The notes beneath the pieces were generated by a model, which saw only the letters and a list, made by a program, of their open reading frames with translations, did not search any database and was not told the origin of the DNA. A stretch of DNA of 17,277 nucleotides from JBBRMY01 sp038230595 (GTDB taxonomy: Bacteria; Bacteroidota; Ignavibacteria; Tepidaquicellales; Tepidaquicellaceae). Numbering within the stretch: the stretch's first letter is position 1; each line of letters opens with the position of its first letter. The stretch covers positions 1 to 17,277 of the forward strand of contig JBBRMY010000042.1 of NCBI GenBank assembly GCA_038230595.1. Reading direction: 5' to 3'. This document shows positions 13,505-17,277 of this stretch, one piece after another. A program made the translations under genes and the position numbers.

Positions 13505-13812
13505 CAGATTTTAGATACATTATCCTTTCCGGCATTATCTTTCCAATACCACCAGTTAAGCTTTTTCTTTTCATGCTTTTTTTCAGTTGCATAATATACT
13601 GCACAGCGAAAAGTATAAAGCATACAGATGTCATGTGTAGAGCCGGTAATTTGATTCAAAGTTTTATAAAGTTTTTCAGGGTCTTTCCCTTTTAAGTCTG
13701 AGACTTTTCTTATACCTATATTCCAGAGATCTAACGAGCAAGCCTTTCCAATAGATGGAATGGTTTGAAGTTCTTTTAGTACTTTCGATTTATTTAAACT
13801 CTCAACCTGCAT
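13504..13812 (-). CDS. Helix-hairpin-helix protein, Cdd1 (pathogenicity locus) family
   Basis: 102 residues, the usual small size of the Cdd1 family. It contains a helix-hairpin-helix-like core: LKELQTIPSIGKACSLDLWN (12-31), GIRKVSDLKGKDPEKLYKTL (33-52), and then HDICMLYTFRCAVYYAT (60-76), the cysteine-bearing signature that I associate with this family. HhH modules usually bind DNA non-specifically, but the function of Cdd1 proteins is not established. The C-terminus is basic and aromatic (KKHEKKKLNWWYWKD). Coupled by a one-base overlap to the two-TM gene downstream and 23 nt after the T9SS cargo gene. Confidence 0.75.
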   Translation of the reverse strand: MQVESLNKSKVLKELQTIPSIGKACSLDLWNIGIRKVSDLKGKDPEKLYKTLNQITGSTHDICMLYTFRCAVYYATEKKHEKKKLNWWYWKDNAGKDNVSKI

Positions 13813-13835
13813 TTGTATAGATCAGAATAAATTAA

Positions 13836-15083
13836 TTAATGAGTTACCATAAATTTAACTACACCAAGAGAGTTATTAATCTGCATCAGTCTTATAAAAT
13901 ATATTCCACTGGGCAGGTCAGAATAGCTTATTCGAATAGAACTCCCGGAAATATTCCTGTATTCTTTTATGACCTTTCCAAGAACATTATACAATGTCAG
14001 TTCGACATCCTGATAATTACTATTAAAGTTGATTATAGTTTCACCGGAGACATGAGATATAGTAAAAGGAGTAACATTTGAACTCTGATGTCCAATTCCT
14101 GTCTGACAATCATTTCTATGAATAGCTAAAGTAGGAACTACATCATTCGCATAATAAGGAGAGCGGTTTAGCCAAAAAATAATATCATCTTTAAGTGTGT
14201 CTGCTCCATAATGGATTATTTCCTCTGCCCTGACAGTGTCGCCTGTATGTGGATTTATATATCCATAATCTTCAATCTGAACAGCATCAGCCAGCTTTGT
14301 TAAACCATTATAAAGTCTCTGATAACTGTCAACAGGATTTGGAGTGATAAGACTAATATCCGGTCCTCCAAAGCCAATGCTATAATGTACAGCAGTATCA
14401 GAGATCTGCTTTAAATATGAAAGTTGCTGCGCAAGATTGGCAGGACAGGATAGATAATTTAAATACTGAATTATAATTTTATTTGAAGAAAAAGAGTTTC
14501 GGGCGTTTTTCATATCCTGAATTATACCGTCACGCAATCCAATAATAGTATAATCCCCGGGTGACGAACATGATGTTGGTCCTCCCGCAGATTCACTAAG
14601 TACGAATCCATCATAGAAAGATCTGGAATTAAGAGTATCAGCTAATTTCTGATATAACTTTTTCAAGCGGATGATAACATTTGTATTCCATCGCTTTATG
14701 GTGTGAGTACCGTTGGAACTTACTACTTCCCCTCCTGCATATTCAGGATCGGTAAGAATGTAAGCCGGCAGCGGCGAAGGGTTGAAGCCGAAAGATTTTA
14801 CTCCAAGCTGTATCATCAGATGTTTGCCTGCAGCCTGAACATAATTCAGGTCAGATAAAATTGCCGAAAGATCATATACATCTTTTGTTGGTTCAAGGTC
14901 TTTCCATAAATATCCGCGAAGTCCTCCGACAAAGTCAACATTTGTCAACATAGGATTGAGCGAGCTTTGAGGAGCACCAGGAAATGTCTGCATGTAATTT
15001 TTCGGACATTTTGACAACGGAGTTACCTGAGAAAAAGAATTAATTGCTGTAAACATCAAAAAAAATAAAATTAAATTTTTCAT
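13836..15083 (-). CDS. T9SS-exported TIM-barrel (glycoside hydrolase-like) protein
   Basis: 415 residues. Signal peptide at 1-19 (MKNLILFFLMFTAINSFSQ). The body (about 45-330) has the look of a beta/alpha-barrel glycosidase: VGGLRGYLWKDLEPTKDVYD (52-71), HLMIQLGVKSF (88-98), DGFVLSESAGGPTS (158-171) and VQIEDYGYINPHTGDT (268-283). Glu164 and Glu271 are candidate catalytic acids. I cannot assign a GH family. Residues about 345-415 (ETIINFNSNYQDVELTLYNV, GKVIKEY, DLPSGIYFIRL, KFMV) match the T9SS type A C-terminal sorting domain, so it should pass the outer membrane and be released or anchored at the surface. Its neighbours give no polysaccharide locus or SusC/SusD pair, so the substrate is open. 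Confidence 0.78.
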   Translation of the reverse strand: MKNLILFFLMFTAINSFSQVTPLSKCPKNYMQTFPGAPQSSLNPMLTNVDFVGGLRGYLWKDLEPTKDVYDLSAILSDLNYVQAAGKHLMIQLGVKSFGFNPSPLPAYILTDPEYAGGEVVSSNGTHTIKRWNTNVIIRLKKLYQKLADTLNSRSFYDGFVLSESAGGPTSCSSPGDYTIIGLRDGIIQDMKNARNSFSSNKIIIQYLNYLSCPANLAQQLSYLKQISDTAVHYSIGFGGPDISLITPNPVDSYQRLYNGLTKLADAVQIEDYGYINPHTGDTVRAEEIIHYGADTLKDDIIFWLNRSPYYANDVVPTLAIHRNDCQTGIGHQSSNVTPFTISHVSGETIINFNSNYQDVELTLYNVLGKVIKEYRNISGSSIRISYSDLPSGIYFIRLMQINNSLGVVKFMVTH

Positions 15084-15113
15084 AGCTGCTTTAGGATTAA
15101 TTTTTTCTCAAAA

Positions 15114-15623
15114 TTATTTAGTTCTGCCTTTTGTGTACTCATCAAAAGAAGTGTCGACAGGCTCCCATAACTCAATTTTGTTTCCATCAATATCCATAAT
15201 ATGGATAAACTTACCATAATCAGTCGGCTGGAGAGTATCAGTTAAAGTTACACCGGAGGCTTTCAACTCTTCAACAAGAGCAGTTAGATCAGCAACCCGA
15301 TAATTTATCATAAATTCTTTTTCTGAAGGATTAAAATATTTAGTTTTATCGGAAAAAAGACTCCATTGAGTTAACCCAAGCTTAGACGCGTCAGATCCTT
15401 CACGCCATTCAAACATTGTACCGTATTGATCCATATTCATACCCAGATTAGTCTGATACCATTCTTTCAGCTTTTTAGGATCTTTAGATTTAAAAAATAC
15501 TCCACCTATGCCAGTCACCTTTTTTATTTCATTTTTATCTGAAAATTTTGAGATAAAATTACCGCTGACGAAGCCGAGACCAAATACTAGTATAATTATT
15601 GAAAATATTAAAACCTTTTTCAT
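15114..15623 (-). CDS. Membrane-anchored or exported VOC-fold protein
   Basis: 169 residues. An N-terminal hydrophobic segment (about 4-22, VLIFSIIILVFGLGFVSG) acts as signal peptide or anchor. The rest is a VOC/glyoxalase-like domain: GIGGVFFKSKDPKKLKEWYQ (38-57), then MFEWREG, FMINYRVADLTALVEELKAS (104-123), and the closing KFIHIMDIDGNKIELWEP (138-155) with Glu151 in the usual metal position. The first metal histidine is replaced (GGVFF), so metal binding may be altered. Exported VOC proteins are uncommon compared with cytosolic ones. It lies 21 nt after the SRPBCC gene and 30 nt before the T9SS cargo gene, all in the same direction. Confidence 0.75.
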   Translation of the reverse strand: MKKVLIFSIIILVFGLGFVSGNFISKFSDKNEIKKVTGIGGVFFKSKDPKKLKEWYQTNLGMNMDQYGTMFEWREGSDASKLGLTQWSLFSDKTKYFNPSEKEFMINYRVADLTALVEELKASGVTLTDTLQPTDYGKFIHIMDIDGNKIELWEPVDTSFDEYTKGRTK

Positions 15624-15644
15624 ATATATTTTTTAAGTGTGGAT

Positions 15645-16139
15645 TTAATTATTTAGCATTCCTTTTAAGTCGTTATTTTTATTTCTGAGATCATGACCAT
15701 TCTCATAGATAGATTTTAAGTTTAGCAGAAAAAAAGCCCATCCAGATGCGCAGCCAAGCCTGATATTTCTCTTTGATTTTTCATCTACAGGTATATTTTT
15801 CTGAGTCAGCTCAACAAATACAGTATTCTTTTCTTCTTTTATAATTATATCAACGAGGCAATTGCCAGCAAAGGTAAACTGAATATGATCTTTACCGTTT
15901 GTTTCTGTAATAGTTCCGCGTTCAATATCGTCATAAGCGAACCAGCACCACTCATAATGAAAACCTTTTTTAACATGAATATCAGGGGCAATAAGGATTT
16001 TATAGCTGTCAAAATATTTTGCATGCTTGAGGAACCATTTCTCGATCTCCTCTGCTTTAGTCCAGGCATCGTAGAGAACTTCCACTCGTACATTTATAGG
16101 GATACGCTGAGTAAATTTTGTCCAGTCAAAAGTTTCCAT
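15645..16139 (-). CDS. SRPBCC / AHSA1-type START-like domain protein
   Basis: 164 residues. The pattern matches the Activator of Hsp90 ATPase homologue 1-like branch of the START superfamily: RIPINVRVEVLYDAWTKAEEIEKWF (13-37), FHYEWCWFAYDDIERGTITE (60-79), then a beta strand DIIIKEEKNTVFVELTQ, and the C-terminal helix GCASGWAFFLLNLKSIYENG (129-148). These domains form a hydrophobic pocket and mostly have unknown ligands in bacteria. A link to Hsp90 is not implied. First gene in the series 16139-12235 and followed by the anchored VOC gene. AHSA1 and VOC proteins often occur together in bacterial genomes, which supports co-transcription. Confidence 0.82.
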   Translation of the reverse strand: METFDWTKFTQRIPINVRVEVLYDAWTKAEEIEKWFLKHAKYFDSYKILIAPDIHVKKGFHYEWCWFAYDDIERGTITETNGKDHIQFTFAGNCLVDIIIKEEKNTVFVELTQKNIPVDEKSKRNIRLGCASGWAFFLLNLKSIYENGHDLRNKNNDLKGMLNN

Positions 16140-16200
16140 GATACAATTTTTAAGTTAAAAGGTTGTGGAAATAAACGATAAACATTCAGCAGAAAATGTC

Positions 16201-16281
16201 TCAGCCCTTCAGGCTGAATTTGATAACTTTTATTAACTTGGGGCTTTGCCCCAAGTTTTGATGTTTCAGGCTTTCAGCCTG
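16201..16281. repeat. Cluster of three hairpins downstream of mscL
   Basis: Three stems in 81 bp: TCAGCC/GGCTGA (16201-16217), AACTTGGGGC/GCCCCAAGTT with TTT loop (16235-16257, perfect 10-bp), and CAGGCT/AGCCTG (16267-16281). None has a long T-run. The first and third share the AGGCTG core in opposite orientation. They occupy the 212-bp gap between mscL and the SRPBCC gene, and the middle one may help end the mscL transcript. Confidence 0.55.
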
Positions 16282-16351
16282 TTATGCTTTCAGTAATGGG
16301 ATAATAAAATGGGTACAAGGGAAAAAGTAATATCTTAACCAAAATATAAAG

Positions 16352-16768
16352 TTATTTTTTTAGTGAATCACGGATCTCTCTTAAAAGCAGAACATCTTCT
16401 GCCGGAGGTGGTTCAGTTGCTGGCGCTACTTCCTGCTTCTTTTTAGCTTTGTTCATTGCCTTAATAAGAAGGAACATGAAAAAGGCAACCAGAAGGAATT
16501 CAATAACTATAGTTATGAACTCACCATACCGGATTGCTGCTTCCGGGACAAGTACTTTTCCTGCTGAATCTATCTGAGCTTGAGTGAGAACATACTTCAT
16601 AGATTTGAAATCAACTCCTGAAGTTACTTTACCAATAACAGGCATAACAATGCCGTCAATAAAACCGGTTACAACTTTGCCAAATGCTGCACCCATAACG
16701 AAAGCAACAGCAATGTCGACAAGATTGCCTTTCATGGCAAATTCTTTAAATTCCTTGATCATACTCAT
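16352..16768 (-). CDS. mscL: Large-conductance mechanosensitive channel MscL
   Basis: 138 residues, close to the 136 of E. coli MscL. The pentameric inner-membrane channel opens under membrane tension to release solutes during hypo-osmotic shock. The diagnostic N-terminal amphipathic helix and TM1 are present: KEFKEFAMKGNLVDIAVAFV (5-24), MGAAFGKVVTGFIDGIVMPVIG (25-46). A periplasmic loop (47-79) leads to AIRYGEFITIVIEFLLVAFF (78-97, TM2), then a charged KAKKKQ linker and the C-terminal helical bundle LLLREIRDSLKK. The start ATG at 16766-16768 is the first of two nearby methionines (MSM). The gene is monocistronic by position, with a terminator upstream and repeats downstream. Confidence 0.95.
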   Translation of the reverse strand: MSMIKEFKEFAMKGNLVDIAVAFVMGAAFGKVVTGFIDGIVMPVIGKVTSGVDFKSMKYVLTQAQIDSAGKVLVPEAAIRYGEFITIVIEFLLVAFFMFLLIKAMNKAKKKQEVAPATEPPPAEDVLLLREIRDSLKK

Positions 16769-16876
16769 ATTAATTGAATTTTAGATTTAGACTAAAATAT
16801 AAGTATTGAGATGAAAAAACTATATATTTTTGAAAAGGAGTTAGCGGTGAGAAGTTATGAGGTGGTATTAAAAATA

Positions 16877-16907
16877 CCGGCAGCTTTTTAGACTGCCGGG
16901 TTTTATT
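16877..16907. terminator. Hairpin terminator between PhnB-like gene and mscL
   Basis: CCGGCAG (16877-16883) and CTGCCGG (16893-16899) with a 9-nt loop. On the minus strand it is followed by TATTTTTAATA, ending the transcript of the gene that stops at 16911. On the plus strand it is followed by GTTTTATTT, so it could work in both directions. Confidence 0.7.
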
Positions 16908-16910
16908 TGA

Positions 16911-17277
16911 TCAATCTTTATCGTATGCGTCCTGAAGTGTTTTTATATCTAATTTTCCCATTTTCATCATTGCAGCCATTGATCTTGCAGATCTTTTTGG
17001 ATCACCAGACATTATCTTTCCAATCATGTCCGGTACTACCTGCCACGATAGTCCGAACTTATCTTTCAGCCATCCGCATTGACTTTCTGTTCCGCCTTCA
17101 GTTAATTTATCCCAATAATAGTCCACTTCTTCCTGACCTTTACAATTTATTGTAAAGGAAACTGCTTCAGTGAATTTAAAGTGAGGACCGCCATTGAGAG
17201 CAAGGAATTTCTGTCCGTCAAGCTCGAATTCTGCTACCATAACGCTACCAGGCTTTCCAGGACTTCCCTCGGAATAG
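16911..17277 (-). CDS. PhnB-like VOC protein, 5' end beyond the window
   Basis: Partial gene: the frame is open to the window edge. The ATG at 17238-17240 is internal, because the codons upstream encode YSEGSPGKPGSV, which joins MVAEFELDGQKFLALNGGP as in PhnB/3-demethylubiquinone methyltransferase-like VOC proteins (Gly-Ser-Val-Met-Val/Thr at the strand before DGQ.F.ALNGGP). Further matches are FTEAVSFTINCKGQEEVDYYWDKL and CGWLKDKFGLSWQVVPDMIGKIM. The visible part is about 122 residues, the C-terminal three quarters of a roughly 160-residue protein. The name PhnB is historical and the function is unknown. The final segment, RSARSMAAMMKMGKLDIKTL, is also typical. It ends at the hairpin at 16877-16907. 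Confidence 0.85.
   Translation of the reverse strand, partial: YSEGSPGKPGSVMVAEFELDGQKFLALNGGPHFKFTEAVSFTINCKGQEEVDYYWDKLTEGGTESQCGWLKDKFGLSWQVVPDMIGKIMSGDPKRSARSMAAMMKMGKLDIKTLQDAYDKD

Noticed and set aside
16911..17240. Complete 109-residue gene starting at the ATG at 17238-17240
   Set aside because: The upstream frame is open to the window edge and encodes family-consistent residues, so the ATG is internal and the gene is partial.

Overview
The window is an AT-rich chromosomal segment in which every recognisable protein gene lies on the minus strand. The only plus-strand unit is a short non-coding RNA island at about 5.8-6.4 kb. A C-terminal type IX secretion (T9SS type A-like) sorting domain on the protein at 13836-15083, short AT-rich spacers with hardly any Shine-Dalgarno sequence, and a TAnnTTTG-type promoter all point to the Bacteroidota/Ignavibacteriota/Chlorobiota group. 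An Ignavibacteria-like organism is my best guess. No phage, plasmid, transposase, CRISPR or classical defence genes are visible.

Layout, left to right. 1-250: intergenic repeats, including a 135-bp MITE-like element with 30-bp inverted ends. 251-3562: aspartate/glutamate racemase family protein, a secreted HExxH-type protein of unknown role, an AraC-family regulator, and a secreted YciI-like protein. 3635-5726: Lrp/AsnC regulator, VOC-fold protein and LtrA-like membrane protein, packed as a probable operon with the regulator first. 5813-6402: a plus-strand island with a predicted promoter, a hairpin repeat, two tandem tRNA-Leu-like RNAs with abnormal anticodon loops and greatly enlarged variable regions, and a strong terminator. 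6418-8689: TPR protein, cupin and membrane-anchored J-domain protein, with 11-nt gaps, probably one operon. 8690-9060: repeats only. 9061-10899: an SF1 UvrD/FBH1-like helicase with an extra C-terminal SANT/HTH-like domain. 11114-12064: a secreted prolyl-aminopeptidase-like alpha/beta hydrolase bracketed by two copies of one hairpin repeat. 12235-16139: six closely packed genes (AHSA1/SRPBCC, anchored VOC protein, T9SS-exported TIM-barrel protein, Cdd1 helix-hairpin-helix protein, two-TM protein, M24 peptidase-like protein). 16352-17277: mscL and the 3' part of a PhnB-like VOC gene that runs off the window.

Most genes are housekeeping or accessory metabolism with no obvious shared pathway. The part most likely to be new is the RNA island. 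The two tRNA-like units have perfect acceptor, D, anticodon and T stems, but their loop lacks U33 and a purine at 37. Their variable regions are 62 and 106 nt, and in the second this region carries a hairpin repeat found twice elsewhere in the window. They may be degenerate tRNA genes colonised by a repeat, or non-decoding tRNA-like RNAs. The sequence alone does not decide between these.
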